Shown here: one piece after another, positions 1-12,305 of the stretch | Layout: every line of letters begins with the position of its first letter | Position numbering within the stretch: the stretch's first letter is position 1 | DNA from: Poecilobothrus nobilitatus | Lineage: Eukaryota > Arthropoda > Insecta > Diptera > Dolichopodidae | Length of the DNA: 64,000 nt | Assembly (NCBI GenBank): GCA_947095535.1 | Contig: OX352774.1 | Location: 247,343,825-247,407,824 of the forward strand | Direction of reading: 5' to 3' | Translations under genes and position numbers: made by a program | Notes under the pieces: generated by a model | The model's database searches: none | What the model was told of the DNA's origin: nothing | Seen by the model: only the letters and a program-made list of their open reading frames with translations

Positions 1-814
1 AAGAATTTGTATTATAAAAGGTAATACTAATAAATATGACAAATATAATGTTTCTTAATACATATCTCATTAAGTTGTATTAAAGACAAAATTTTTTAAA
101 AACTGATCAGATATGTTAAAAGCAGTTAGATATGATTTTGATCTGTATTAAGTTTAAATTTTAAAATTATGCAAGTGAACATATAAAAAAGGTTGAAAAA
201 TATTTTTTTAAATAATTGTTAAAATTAAATTATAAAATTAAAGTAATTTCAATGTTAATATTGTAAAATTGATCGATAAACTTTTAAGCAAAATTTTTCA
301 ATCTTAAATATGCTAAAAATAACTCGTTTTTAATGACACTACAAGTATGAACATAATTACCAAAACCCTTCTTAAATTATCTTGTCATACAAATAAAAAG
401 AAATAATGACAACATTAAATAGTGATTAAACACCTAGAAATGTTCTTAATTGCCAATGTTAATTGATCTTTTTAAAAAAATTTTTAAACAAATTAAAAGT
501 ATGCAGCGTACCAAACAATAAATAAATAATTTTTAGTATTTATGAAGCACAGTTCAATTTTACTTAATTGAGTTTAAAAACAAAAATTAGGTTTTTCAAA
601 ATTTTCTATTGAACATAATTCTATTGTAAAATGTTTTTCTCCTTCCCTAAAAATTAATTCTTTGTTTAACGCCAAACAGAATTTTGATAATTCGAAGCTT
701 AAAATTTTAGTCATCGATATTCTAAAAACCTACTTAATTTTCTTTTAAACAAATAAACTTTACTAATATTAAAAAATTTAATTTTTAAGACAATTAATAT
801 AAACAAAAAATGAC
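1..814. other. AT-rich non-coding sequence
   Basis: No gene, structured repeat or RNA is visible. Only homopolymeric A and T runs and random short reading frames occur. Confidence 0.6.
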
Positions 815-1260
815 AAAGAGTGCAATAGAGTAGTCTGTGTCAACTCTGGGATACCCGTATAAGCATAATAAAAAAAAAGAAAAAAATTATGCTGTTTCCA
901 TAATACTTGATCATCTTTTACAAAATTTCAGATGTTTTACATAATTTAGTACCAAGATGCAAAAAATATGCAAATTTTAAAATTGTATGGTAGCTAGCCG
1001 AACCCGTCGGGCGAACTTTCTGGATATAAATAGTGAAACTAACAATTTTATTAAAGTGGCGTAGTAAAAGTTTCAAAATCCTAACTCCTTTGTTTTTTGA
1101 GTTTAGAACAGACAGACACACATGGTTTAATCGACTCAAAATTCGATTCTGATATGATCTATATACTTGAGTCTATATCTGACTCAACTCCTTTAAGCTG
1201 TTACAATCGTAATGCTAAATTGATTATACATTTGAACATACGTCTATTCGGGTATAAATA
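815..1260 (+). repeat. GTCY-type mini-element (DINE-1/mini-me-like), degenerate
   Basis: It begins AAGAGTGCAATAGAGTAG and soon reads GATACCCGTAT. It ends in TTCGGGTATAAAT, so the ends form the subterminal inverted repeat typical of this family. Inside are the conserved blocks GTATGGTAGCTAGCCGAACCCGTCG, here broken at several bases, AACAATTTTATTAAAGTGGCG, a decayed GACAGACAGACAC remnant of the GTCY array and CGACTCAAAATTCGATTCTGA. The large copy at 54453-56837 matches block by block. It is non-coding; a short minus-strand frame inside it is a by-product. Confidence 0.75.
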
Positions 1261-1359
1261 TAATTTATAACAGTTTTAGTTTGACTTTTTTTTTTTTTTG
1301 TTTTAAGAAGAAATGCATTTTCCCGTTTTCTTTTTAGAACTTTGTTTTTTTTTCTTCTG

Positions 1360-1393
1360 TAATTTCATTCAAAAACCTTTTTGAATGAAATTA
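1360..1393. repeat. Perfect 34-bp palindrome
   Basis: Two 16-bp arms, TAATTTCATTCAAAAA and its exact reverse complement, are separated by CC. It lies between a repeat relic and the collagen-like gene, with no element ends recognised around it. Confidence 0.8.
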
Positions 1394-2326
1394 AAAGGCA
1401 ATAAAAACTTAAAGCAATAAAAACGAAAAAAAAAATAATCCAATAAATTATTAAAACTAATTTTCTGTATAATTAAGAGATCATTATAAGGTGTTAAATG
1501 CATCGTATTTTTATATCATCTTTTTCGATTGTTCAACAAATAATGTTGAGTTGGAACCGGTCAACGATTCATTGATAACAATTCAATATTAACTAATATT
1601 AATCTATGAAAACTAGAGGAAAATATATGAATTAAAGTTTTTAAGGTTAGTTATCAGTTTTAAACTGTACTATTTAGTGACAGGTTAAAAGTTCAAAAAT
1701 TTTGAATAAAAAAAAATCCCAATAAATTTTTTTGAAATTTGAGAGATGTCATTTGATTATTTTTGACTATTTGATACAAATATACTCTTCAATAATCTTA
1801 TTCAGTTTTTTTAAATCCTTTCGTCTGCTACGGAACACCAACATAGTAAAATTTAGTTGTATGATTTTCTGATAATCTTTTCTATAAGTTGGTCTAAGAA
1901 TTAAAATATCAAATAAAGTCAAGATTAAATTTTTGTTACTTTACAAAAGACATTCAATGAAGATAGTCATAAAAATATTCTTTAAAATTTGGATTCGTTC
2001 AGTTTTTTTAGTATATCTATTAAACTATTAATATCCGTACATAAATCTTAACTTTCTTTTATATAACTTCAGTAGTAAAAATATATTCGAAATGTTGACC
2101 TAACACTATTAAAAATAGTACCCTAATTTTTTATAACATATTGTAATATGTTTTCATCGATCTTATAATATTATTGTTTTAATCAGGAGAAATTATGAAA
2201 TAAATAACTTATCTTTTGATAGAAGGCACCTTTTTTAATCTATTGTTGAAAATATTTTTTAAAGATTTAGCTGTTCATCTATTTCTATCTGATTCCTATT
2301 GTCTAAAAAATCTTTTAAAAATTCTC
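1394..2326. other. Intergenic, upstream of the collagen-like gene
   Basis: AT-rich, with no coding exon, RNA gene or clear repeat unit. Distal regulatory sequence for the collagen-like gene could lie here, but nothing specific is visible. Confidence 0.5.
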
Positions 2327-2335
2327 TATAAAAAG
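2327..2335 (+). promoter_or_regulatory. Candidate TATA box of the collagen-like gene
   Basis: TATAAAAAG lies 78 bp upstream of the ATG at 2405. That allows a start site near 2358 and a 5' leader of roughly 45 bases. In this AT-rich DNA such a match also arises by chance, so position is the main support. Confidence 0.45.
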
Positions 2336-2404
2336 ATGCAACAGAATGCAAGAAATTTTAGTTTATTTCGAAATATCTAATCTTAAACTTGCTTTTTAAT
2401 AACA

Positions 2405-3906
2405 ATGAATATTTTTGGATACCTTTTATATTTTGGAGGTAAGAAATCTTAAAAATTATTTTCAAGTGCACACGAAACAAAGTTATTTTATTTAAATTAT
2501 AAATTTAGTGTTAACAAGACTGAGTAATGGTTTAGTAAAATGCCCATGCGAGCATGGTCCACCTGGAATACCCGGAATCCCTGGACCAGTTGGACCTAAA
2601 GGAGATATGGGAGAACCAGGACAAAAAGGTTCCAAAGGCCATCCTGGATCAGATGGAGAAAAAGGGCATCATGGACCGCCAGGTTTACCAGGTCACCCAG
2701 GTCCAAGAGGTCCACCAGGTGGACTTCCTGGTCCAATAGGTGCACCAGGATATCCAGGTGAACCTGGTTCACCAGGAATGCCCGGAGCTCCAGGTTCTCC
2801 TGGACATCATGGACCTCCCGGCCATTGTAATTACTGTCCGTATACCACTGGTACTGGTACGATATATATTCCTGGCGGTAGTTTAATTTACATACAAGGT
2901 GTAGGCTGGTTCTATCCGGGTACAAATGGACAAGGTGGTTTCATTATTGGTTCAGGTATACCTGGTACTGTAAGTACAACAGCAAAGTCAACCACAGGTG
3001 CTATTACAAGTAGTACTGGAAGTAATACCTTTACAATACCAGGATTTAATTCCAACAGATATAATCAGTTTACCGGCAGAAGAGATCAAAATTCTAATCA
3101 TTTAACACCATCACCAAATAATAATCAAAATAATATTTATTATCCAACATCAAATCGTCAACAACAACCATATCAGCAACCATTAAATACTAGATATTAT
3201 ACAGAACCTGAACCTAATCAGAATCAAGTAACTGATGATATTAGACATAATATTGGAGTTTCGTATAATGAAAATCCTCTATTAACACATCAACCAACTA
3301 AACAACAACAACCGCATCAACCGCATCAACCATTCCAATATCAACCACAATCAACAATTTCACAATTCCCACAAACATCATTCCAATCGTCAAGTTACCA
3401 ACCACAACAAGTTCGAACTAATTTAGAACAAAATCAACAGCAACCGCAAGTAATGTCAATCACTAAATTTTTAGAAGAATATCCTAATATAAATCCACAA
3501 GAAATTACATCAATAATACAAAAACAACAGCAACAGCAATCTACTTTACAACCAGTATTGGAATCTGTTGAACCAGCAAATGAATATTCTCAACCATACT
3601 ATGAATCATATGAAGAAGAATCCGATCAGATATCCTCCACTTCTCCGCAATCAGGTGAGAAATCATTTATACAAAACTTGTATGAATCAGTACAAAACAA
3701 TCAAATTTTAATTTATAGGTTTATCCAATTCAGCAACTAATTCTCCACAATCATCTGCAATTCAAGATATTTTAACAAACGATTTGAATGTTGAAAATTT
3801 AGTGCAATTACAATTAGCCTTAGCTGAAATTCGTAAAAATGTCGTTGAATTAAAACAAGCTGTCAATACAAATAACAAGGCAAATGCTATACCTGGAATG
3901 CAATAA
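2405..3906 (+). CDS. Secreted collagen-like protein with Q/N-rich tail (3 exons)
   Basis: Exons 2405-2438, 2509-3654 and 3719-3906 give 455 residues. Both introns (70 and 64 bp) have GTAAG/GTGAG donors and TTTAG/TATAG acceptors, and both are phase 1, so the frame stays open to TAA. Residues 1-21 are a hydrophobic signal peptide ([14 protein letters not shown] start). A CPC pair (23-25) leads into Gly-X-Y repeats at about 28-116: some 29 triplets with one extra Gly after GPRGPPG. A CNYC pair (118-121) then caps the helix. Residues about 125-200 are G/T/S-rich, about 200-390 are Q/N/P/S-rich with polyQ runs, and exon 3 ends in a Leu/Ala-rich amphipathic segment ([19 protein letters not shown]) that could form a coiled coil. 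Cys-capped short collagen domains usually form disulfide-linked trimers, so a matrix, cuticle or silk/glue-like role is plausible. That role is inference; I recognise no named orthologue. The alternative GTG at 2508 is not a real start because it straddles the exon 2 acceptor. Confidence 0.88.
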
Positions 3907-3935
3907 TTTCTAAACATAGACTGAGTTTATTTCTA

Positions 3936-3941
3936 AATAAA
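3936..3941 (+). terminator. Polyadenylation signal of the collagen-like gene
   Basis: The canonical AATAAA lies 30 bp after the stop codon. The T-rich sequence that follows fits a 3' processing region. Confidence 0.65.
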
Positions 3942-6592
3942 CAACTAATTTAAAATATTTAATTTTATTCAAAAATGTGCTAACAAAATATTTAATTTTC
4001 AAATTTATAATCTAAAATTGTATCTTTTTAATAAACTTTTGAAAATTTGAACCCAAAATGAATTTGTTATTAAAATTTTTATAATGGCTTTCACTTTGAT
4101 GTAGACTTGGTTTTCAAGTTTCCATTTCGATTTTCTGGAATAGGTTTGCAAAAATTCTTTTTAAAATATATAAATTTTTTTTTATTAATTTTCGGAGACA
4201 TGGAAAGCGACTCTCTTCATATTCTTCGAATACACAAATTTTCGTTCTTGTTTTTTTCCTCAGTATAATAGGAATTGCTATATGTATATTTTTTGTTTGT
4301 AATTTTTCATCATATTTTAATTATATGCATATAGTATAAATATATAACTAATAAATAACGGTAGCTAAAGCTCAACAAAAATCAATTTTAGATTAACTTC
4401 TAAACTTTTTTATTACCTAGATAAATCTTGTACCTAGATAAATGTTACTGTCCTATAAAATCACCATTTATACTACACGAAGTGGTTGTATTCTTCATAT
4501 TTTTTCTCCAATTTCCTTTTTAATTAACCAATACGAAAACAATCATTAACCCGGTCAAAGATCTGCTATAACTGGGTTATTGTAATATATACAATAAGCA
4601 TATATCGATATCTAGAAACCTGTATAGTTCATCACAATTTAAACTTTCTAATTAACCTACTAACCAACAGCACAAAAAAGTAAAAAAAAAATTGCAAATA
4701 ATGAAAATACAAAAGAAAAATAAAAAATTCATTTAATGTCTATGTATAATAAAACTTTTAGTCATCATCCTCAATTAAGTAAAAAAAAAACAAAACTACA
4801 GCATTAAAGAACAAGTAAAAATTCAAAACTACATTAAAACAATTGCAAATGACAATTAGGGTATGATTTGAATCAGCAAAAAATGTTCACTGTATAAATA
4901 ATTCTGTTAAAAATAAAAAGTAATTTTAAATTAATTCTAACCCAATTGCATACTGTTCGGTTCAAAAACTAACAATAATTCTAACGCATATAGTATATAT
5001 TATTTTTATGTACAACCACCTACAACATGCCTTTAATAAAGTGTCTGATGCACTAGAAATTAGATAAATGAATGAATGAATGATTCAGACATTAATCAAA
5101 TGAACCGGCACACACTATATTTTAAATAGTTCAATTTAGTTTTTAAATTTAGTACAAATAAATTACATTTTTTTTAATTTTTCATTTTAACGAGGACATT
5201 ATAATAACATATTTTTAAGCTAAATTTATAGTATAGATATACAAAGTAGATTTTATGATATATTCTATTTCCATTCTTTTTTTTTTTTATCTTTTTATAA
5301 TATCTTTACAATTTACGTGGTTTTAAATAGAAAGAATCTATTCAACTTCCTTCAGTAAATTCTACTAAATAATACATAATATAAATTTTAAAACGAGTTT
5401 CTCCATTCCTAATATTACATGGATCCTAATGATAATAAAAGTTATTATATCGAAGCTAATTTACCCTATATCAGCAAAGTTATTACAACCCATAGAAAAT
5501 ATACATATATATCTACTTTTACCGTTAAATATTTATATTCTTTCAACAAAACCTTAAGATCAATGTAATCACTAGAAGACTCTTTCCATCTATTTATAAC
5601 TGAAAAACCTTTTTAAGAATTCCTCTCATTTCTCTACGTAAATAATAACTTTAATTTGAATTAAAATTTATTTAAAAAATTTAACAAGAAAACAACAAAA
5701 TTATTTTTTTAAAATAAATTAAAAATTTCTGACATGATAAAATTATTAACAGTATTTCCCCTAAGTTATTTTTCTTTTCAACACTGTTTTTATTGACACT
5801 TTTCTGTTAATACTTTTTAAACTTAGATTTGTAAAATTACTAATTTTTTCCACCAATTAAATAATTTTTAAAATTTTTATACTATAAAATATATATGACA
5901 TAATCTATATCTTAATCTTAAATGAACAAAAAAATAAATAAAAAAAAAGTGAACTGTGATGTGATAAATACTGTGATTTTATAATGTGACTCTCATAAAA
6001 TAAAAATAAAATTAGAGATGATTCTATTACTTAGTTGAGTTACTATAATTATATTTCTTTATTATTTCCTTTTTCTTTTTTTTTTTTTTATTTTCTATTA
6101 AGATTAAAAGCTATTATTTTTGTGAATAATTTCTAATTTGAAGGTTAAATAATTTAAAAAAAAAAAACAAATTGTTTTAACACAAATAAACAATGTCATA
6201 TATGTCAGTTTAATCCAATATAACATAATATGCAAAAAAAAATTGAATTATTTAAGACTATTTATTATAAAAAATTCTAGATTTATTTTAATTGTTCTTA
6301 AAGTTGAAAATATTAAATTTATACATACATATCATAATTGTTTTTAGTTTTAAAAATGTTGACATTATGTTACAAACTGCTGAAATTACTATGACTTTAT
6401 ACTATATTTTATCGTATTTTTTAATCAAAGGACATATTTTTGATTAAAAAAATTCTGTACTATAAAAAATTTTACTCAAGTTACTTTTTATCGAATGAAG
6501 AATTACTGGTTCGAGAATTAAGGTTCGTTAAAAAATCAATAGATCAGTAAAAAAAATTAAAAAGTAGGGCTTACTATTATAGTCGCTACTAG
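3942..6592. other. Intergenic AT-rich sequence
   Basis: I see no exon, RNA gene or element ends. Short features include four AATG repeats near 5067 and long A/T runs. Missing 3' exons of the minus-strand Ly6 gene were sought here by looking for Cys-rich frames next to splice sites, and none was found. Confidence 0.5.
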
Positions 6593-6796
6593 CGCTTATA
6601 GTTATTACTAATTACATTAATATTATATAGGTATTATACATATTTAGCACTCATTCGCATATGCATATACAAAACGTCAAAAACTTATAACTTAAAACGT
6701 CAACCGCTTATAGTCATTACTAATTACATTAATATTATATAGGTATTATACATATTTAGCACTCATTCGCATATGCATATACAAAACGTCAAAAAC
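6593..6796. repeat. Direct tandem duplication, period 112 bp
   Basis: About 92 bp containing CATATTTAGCACTCATTCGC and CATATGCATATACAAAACGTC occurs at 6593-6684 and again, almost unchanged, at 6705-6796. The copies are separated by about 20 bp. Similar ACGTCAAA phrases recur near 7490, suggesting a decayed larger repeat. Confidence 0.8.
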
Positions 6797-7767
6797 ACAT
6801 AACGAAGTAAGAGAGAGAGAGAAAACAGAGAGGGATCGAAATATTAGCAAAAATATAGCAGAGCCATCAAAAAAAGAATTGGAAAATGCATTACTATTGC
6901 AAAACCTATGATACAATTAAAAAGGGATTAAAATTATCTATCGATAGCATTTTGAAAACATTATCACCTTTTATGGACCTATAGATGGAATAATTAAAAG
7001 ATTGTGAGCGTTTAAGAAATTCAAATTTAAGCTACGATCAAATGCATCAGATGATAGCTACTTCCTAAGCACCAAATAACTAAAGGTTTTATGGTACATC
7101 ATCATATCGAAAACTTTCCTATAGGATATTAAACTTTATTATATTTAATTAAAACAAGATTCTGGCCCATTTGCGAAAAAAAATTTTAGCCAAAAATGTA
7201 AGTTTTTGTTTTCGTAAAATGCTTTCGTTACCGTCCAGGAAAAAAGAACAGTTTATACGAAGTTTTCCCGAAGAAAGAGTACAAAAGTAAGAAGTAGATA
7301 TCCCTAACTAATAATAATCATTCATTACCTATCATATGAATATACGATAAGTTTTCGATATCATTATATAATATGTTATATTATATAATTAAGTATGATC
7401 AGGTATGATACACATACACAAAATCCCAATAATAATAAACTCATCACAATAAATCACAATAACTCATAATAAATCATTTGAAAAACGTCAAATTACGAAT
7501 GCTTATGATTTGTATACTTTTTCTCGTATACTAATATAGGAATGACGAATGTTTTCAAATGACAACAAATGATTGTTATTATGACTATTATAATTAGTTA
7601 TATAAAATCCTACCCAAACGTACATAATAATATAATATCATAAGATAGTTAATGACTATCATTATAGTAAGGGATATTTTCATTCAACCCTTAAATTCAT
7701 TCTTAAATTCTTATTTGAAGAAAAAAAAAATTTAAATTACTTCTATAAATTGTTCATTTATTACGAT
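6797..7767. other. Degenerate sequence, probably old transposon remains
   Basis: Stretches at about 6880-7300 are less AT-biased than their surroundings and look like broken coding sequence, but no frame or motif can be assigned. The rest is AT-rich with nothing recognisable. Confidence 0.35.
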
Positions 7768-7776
7768 TGATATTAA

Positions 7777-8824
7777 GGGTCTACTACGAAAATCAGTTTA
7801 TCATAATCCTGTTTTATCAAAATTCTATTTATTTAAATCCTGTTTTTTAAAATCGTATTTTTTAAAATCCTGTTTTTTTTAAATGTTTTAATAAAAAAAA
7901 AAAAATTAATTTGTATTAAAAATGGTTTATAAAGGATTATAAAGAGGTGGGTCCTATTTTAAAGGATTATAAAGAAGTGGGTCTGATATTAAATCTCGTT
8001 TTTGAAAAAACTCGCCTTTTTTACTTTATTTTTTTTTTAATTTAATTATTTTCAAGTGTTAATTATGTCAACTATACATAAATATAAATATTCTGGAAAA
8101 ACCGTATAACTCTACTTTTGTATTCAACTCTAAAATCCCTCCTAATTCAGAATCCCGCATATACATATGCATAAATAGGCAATGGGAAAAAGGCAATACC
8201 CTGATTTTGAATCCAACCCTAAAATTCATCCGAAGTCGGAATCTCGCAAATATTCTTTTAAAAGTGTATAACTTTGATTTTCAATCCAACTCTAAAGTTC
8301 CTCCTAATTCTTAATCATATATATAAATATTCTTAATATATATATAAATATTCTGGAAAAAGTGTATAACCCTGATTTTGAATCCAACTTTAACATCCCT
8401 CCTAATTCAGAACCTCGCACATACATATAAATAACTCTAAAATCCAACTCTAAAATCCGTCCTAATTCAGGACCTCGCACATACATATAAATAAATATTC
8501 TGGAAAAAGCGTATAACTCTGCTTTTGAATACAACTCTAAAATCCGTCCTAATTCAAAATCTCGGGTAATCTCGGTCAATCAAGATTCAATTTTCAAGAT
8601 TTTTTTCTGAGTCAAAATATTTTTTGTCAAGAGCATGACGTGTTCCCATATTTTCCTCCTTTGGTTAAAAATAGAAAAAACCTGATTTTTTAAGATCGGT
8701 GGGATTTTCAAAACAGAATTTTAAAAAATCGGATTTTAAAAAACCGGATTTAAATAAACAGGATTTTGATAAATAGAATTTTGATAAAACAGAATTACGA
8801 TAAACCGTTTTTCGATACGCTCCC
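7777..8824. mobile_element. Foldback-like DNA element with 9-bp target duplication
   Basis: It is flanked by TGATATTAA (7768-7776) and TGATATTAC (8825-8833), a 9-bp duplication matching at 8 of 9. Long imperfect inverted arms (about 7777-7880 and 8690-8824) are built from a short reiterated motif of the type AAAATCCTGTTTT. The outer parts pair as GGGTCTACTACGAAAATCAG against GGGAGCGTATCGAAAAACGG. Arms of short tandem repeats and a 9-bp duplication are hallmarks of Foldback/MULE-type elements. No transposase remains. The middle holds the repeat array at 8090-8570, which also occurs as a single unit in the second such element (33062-33728). Confidence 0.75.
8090..8570. repeat. Degenerate tandem repeats inside the Foldback-like element
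   Basis: About five diverged units share ATTCTGGAAAAA, CCTGATTTTGAATCCAACTC, AAAATCCGTCCTAATTCAG and CTCGCACATACATATAAATA. A minus-strand reading frame across them (8304-8579) is periodic only because the DNA is, and it is not taken as a gene. Confidence 0.75.
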
Positions 8825-8833
8825 TGATATTAC

Positions 8834-10490
8834 ATATACCTAAGCTTTTATTTATTATTACCTAGAACCAATCCTAGAAAATACGTCAACTTTTAAAGTT
8901 CTAAAAAAATTTTAAATAAATTTTTATATTTTTGAAATGATTTAAAAAATATATTATCAGAAAATTAATTTAAATGAATTTCTAATTTATGACTAATACA
9001 GAAAAAATTAGATTTTTTAAAATTACATAAGGGTATATGGGATGAAACTTATAATTATACATTCTGATTAAATTATTAAAATTCCTATCTCTGTATAATA
9101 ATAATGTAAAAAGCTCTGAGCTGTCATATGTTATTGAAATGTTTCAAATAATGCGCAATTTGTTTATTTAAAAAAAAAAATAACAAAAGCTGCACCCACA
9201 AAAGTTTAAGATAATTTATTAATAGATTATACAATTTCGATTAACTTAATATAATTAAATAGGTTCCGATCAAAAATTGTAATTAATTTACATTTGTATT
9301 TACAAGATTAAAAAAAAAATGTTTTCTAATAGTTGTTATAATTTTCTGAGAAAAATTTAATATAAAAAATTATATGTGCATATATTAAAATTTATATGTT
9401 ATGGAAGAATCTAATATTTAGCAAATTAACCTAATGTTATTAATATCGTATTGACCATAAGCGCAATCAAAATAATACTTTTCAAGTTAGCGTATATATG
9501 AGGAATAAACCATTTAATACCATATATATATATATATATATATATAATGTCAACGATGTATTCTTTTGGCGGAAAACAAAAATAATCATTTGTAATGTCT
9601 TTTATATTCCTATAATGAGTAACCAGAATTTAAAAATTTAGAAAAATCAATTTATGTTATTGAAAAGTAGTTTTTTAAATATGATAAAGCTTTTATACCG
9701 TTTATTTCGTAAAATATACAGCTAAAATTCACACTAAAATAAAGTACTATAATCAATAACTGATCAATCTCTAAGATATAAAATTAAAAGTAGAAGGATA
9801 AACGAAAAATCGAGATAAGAATCATAATTCATAATAGTAAGATGATCTAAGTTAAGAAGATACTTTTGACGAGTTCACGTCGAAAATCCTGACATTGAGT
9901 AGATTAGTAAACATTAGTGCATATATGTATGTGAATCAATATCGCGAAAGATAACACGAGAATTTAATATTTAGAGTTAGTTTCGACTGATGACTTTAAT
10001 TTTTTGTTCAACACAGTATACGAAGTTCAAACAAGAAGAAGTAAAATTATATCATTTAATATATGTAATTTTAAAATTACATTTCAAAATTTTATTTGAT
10101 ATCTTGAAATTTGTAATATGTGTTTATAAATTTGGTTTTTTCTGTACAAGAAATGGTTTGTATGTTTAAATTGTGAATTACATAAAAAAACATTTAAATT
10201 TAACACCTTTTCGATTTACATTTTATTCATATTGTAACTAAATTTTAATAATTTACACCATTATTTCAAATTATTTTTCGAATGAAACATTCATTCATTA
10301 CAATATTGCATCATTCTTTACTACTAGATAATTTATAAATTTTCGATGTCATTTACTCATTTATACGAAATAGGGACGCATATACTTATTTAAAGTATTT
10401 AAATATATAAAAATATAAATAAATTTTTAAATCATTTTTTAAAACTAAATATAAAATTTTTATCTAACATAATTAGATATAGGTACTTAC
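8834..10490. other. AT-rich non-coding sequence downstream of Ly6 exon 2
   Basis: On the minus strand this lies after the exon 2 donor, so it is intron 2 of the Ly6 gene or the sequence beyond it. A TA dinucleotide run sits near 9521-9546. No further exon is recognised. Confidence 0.5.
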
Positions 10491-10682
10491 TTTCTTGTAC
10501 TAATTTTTTACAAACTGGTCTAACATTTGCTGTTTGTTGATTATAACCATATGGATACGAACAGTTAACATAACTCCAATATTTTTGTTGATCTGTTATT
10601 ATTTCAGGATCAAATGGATCAGAACAAAATGCACCATTCGTTGCATCTGATGAACAACGCCAGCATTTTAATAAAGCATTAG
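10491..10682 (-). CDS. UPAR/Ly6-domain secreted protein, exon 2 (gene partial)
   Basis: On the minus strand, acceptor TTTTACAG precedes 10682 and donor GTAAGT follows 10491; both ends are phase 1. With exon 1 (41317-41377) this reads 84 residues so far. The mature part begins about A21 and contains LKCWRCSSDATNGAFCSDPFD, here Cys 27, 30 and 40, then Cys 61 and Cys 78 in VRPVCKKLVQE. This spacing and the LKC-x2-C start match the first half of a three-finger Ly6/uPAR domain like those of insect quiver/sleepless, boudin and relatives, which are disulfide-rich and usually GPI-anchored at the cell surface. N60-C61-S62 is an N-glycosylation sequon. The second half, with the terminal CNG signature and GPI signal, is not in view and should lie on exons further left. 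The family is clear; which member it is I cannot say. Confidence 0.88.
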
Positions 10683-11023
10683 CTGTAAAAGAAAAGAAAA
10701 ATACATAATAAGTAACATAAAAATAACAAAAATTAATTTACAAAGAAAAATAATAAAAATAACAAAAAAAAAAACAAAAATTTCTTTTGTTAACTAATTT
10801 CTTGTGACATGTTGTCTAACAATTACAAAAAAAAACTAACAATAAAACTGCAGTTATTTTGTCCTCAACATTGTTATGAAGGACAAAAACAATTAACAGA
10901 AAAAAAATATTTTATTCTTATTGCCGTCAAAAAATATTTTGTAATATATAAATGTTTCAGCAACAATGTATCTATGTAGAAACATTTCAATATACAAAAT
11001 GTACAATGTTGATTGTATGTACA

Positions 11024-12305
11024 CAGTGTTGCGATATTGGCATTTTTAATGCCAAACCTGGCATAATAAATCTTGATTTTGCACTGTTTTTTTTTCAAAT
11101 TATGCCAGATTCATTTATGGCATAATGGCGTCAGAAAAAGCATTTAAAACATTTCTAATCTTAAAAAGTTATATTCCTAAAACGTTTAATAAAAGAGAAA
11201 GAACTTAACGTCAGAAATTTGTGTGAAAAGTATACGAGCGAATTTTGTTTCGACATAATTGTGTTTAAGTTTAGTACCCAATATTTCGCTTTATTTAAAA
11301 ATAAAAACTCAGTATTCGCCTCGCCAGTCAGTTGCCATTAATAGAAAATATTCTGAAAAAGATACGATCTTCTGAAAAATATGAAAATAGGAATTTATTT
11401 TCAAATGTAAATGAAGAACATTTGCAAGATCTTTATATTTTAAATACGAATTATCACTAAAACTCTTCAATAGTTAAATTTTTAAATTACTAAAAATATT
11501 TAATTTATATTTCTGTTAAGTTTATTTATTATTTTTAATATTTTTTTTTTTATTATCTTAATTTATTTTATGTAAAGTAATACTATTGAATTTCTTTTGT
11601 TAATTTATTTTTAATTTTTGTGTAATATTTGGTGCATTATTTTATATTATATAATTGAATAAAAAAGATATATGAAGTTTAATATGGTTTAACAGCGGTC
11701 CTTAAACTTTATACTTCGCGGACCACGAATTAATTTTACTTTCATAGATTACTTTGGTTTGATTGTTTTTATTTTGAATATTTTTTTAAAACCGTTAAAT
11801 TTAAATATTTATAAAGTGTATACATACATATATGATGTAAATTTATAAACTATCTCTTTGAAATTACGTACACAGGATAAAGGACACAGGGCAACAGGGC
11901 CCCTAGTCAATTATATATTATATAATGATCGGGCTACTAGATTTTATTCAAATTTAATGATTTTTTAAAAAATATTTTCATATTTTGAAAATTTCAAAAA
12001 TAATTATTGAAGGAAAAAAAAACAAAATAATTTTTTTTCATTACTAACATTGAAACTAATTTTAACAACATATTTAGCATTTTTTTTATACATTAATTAT
12101 TTTTTTTCTTCCCGGACCACAGTTTTCCGAACCCATGGTTTAATTCATTCATATGTATACATATATGATATGATAAATATATTAAAAACATTCTTTTTCT
12201 GAACTACTACACTTCTTAACTACGAATCTTTTCATATCTGGCATAAAATGGCATTATGTTTTGTTTAATCTAGCATAATTTATTCGAGCAAATATCGCAA
12301 CACTG
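11024..12305. mobile_element. hAT-family DNA transposon remnant (outer)
   Basis: Terminal inverted repeats CAGTGTTGCGATATT (left) and its partner ending ATCGCAACACTG (right) are hAT-like. They continue inward with TGCCA/TGGCA blocks. The 8-bp flanks are TATGTACA (11016-11023) and ATTGTACA (12306-12313), an old target duplication matching at 6 of 8. The interior has no intact transposase, though 11210-11460 looks like decayed coding sequence. A second hAT is inserted at 11693-12135, so the ancestral length was about 830 bp. Confidence 0.8.
11693..12135. mobile_element. Nested hAT MITE with perfect 8-bp target duplication
   Basis: It is flanked by TGGTTTAA on both sides (11685-11692 and 12136-12143, exact). 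The left end CAGCGGTCCTTAAAC pairs with the right end read in reverse, TGGGTTCGGAAAAC. The subterminal GCGGACCAC pairs with GTGGTCCGGG. This resembles the CAGNGGTC...GGACCAC termini of Charlie-like hAT elements. At 443 bp with no coding capacity, it is non-autonomous. Confidence 0.85.

Noticed and set aside
2596..2925. 109-residue antisense frame over the collagen repeats
   Set aside because: The period-9 GGA/CCA-rich Gly-X-Y sequence leaves the other strand open. The plus strand has the signal peptide, phased introns and domain logic.
7040..7300. Possible BEL/Pao polymerase or integrase scraps
   Set aside because: Short suggestive words only. No frame gave two adjacent family motifs.
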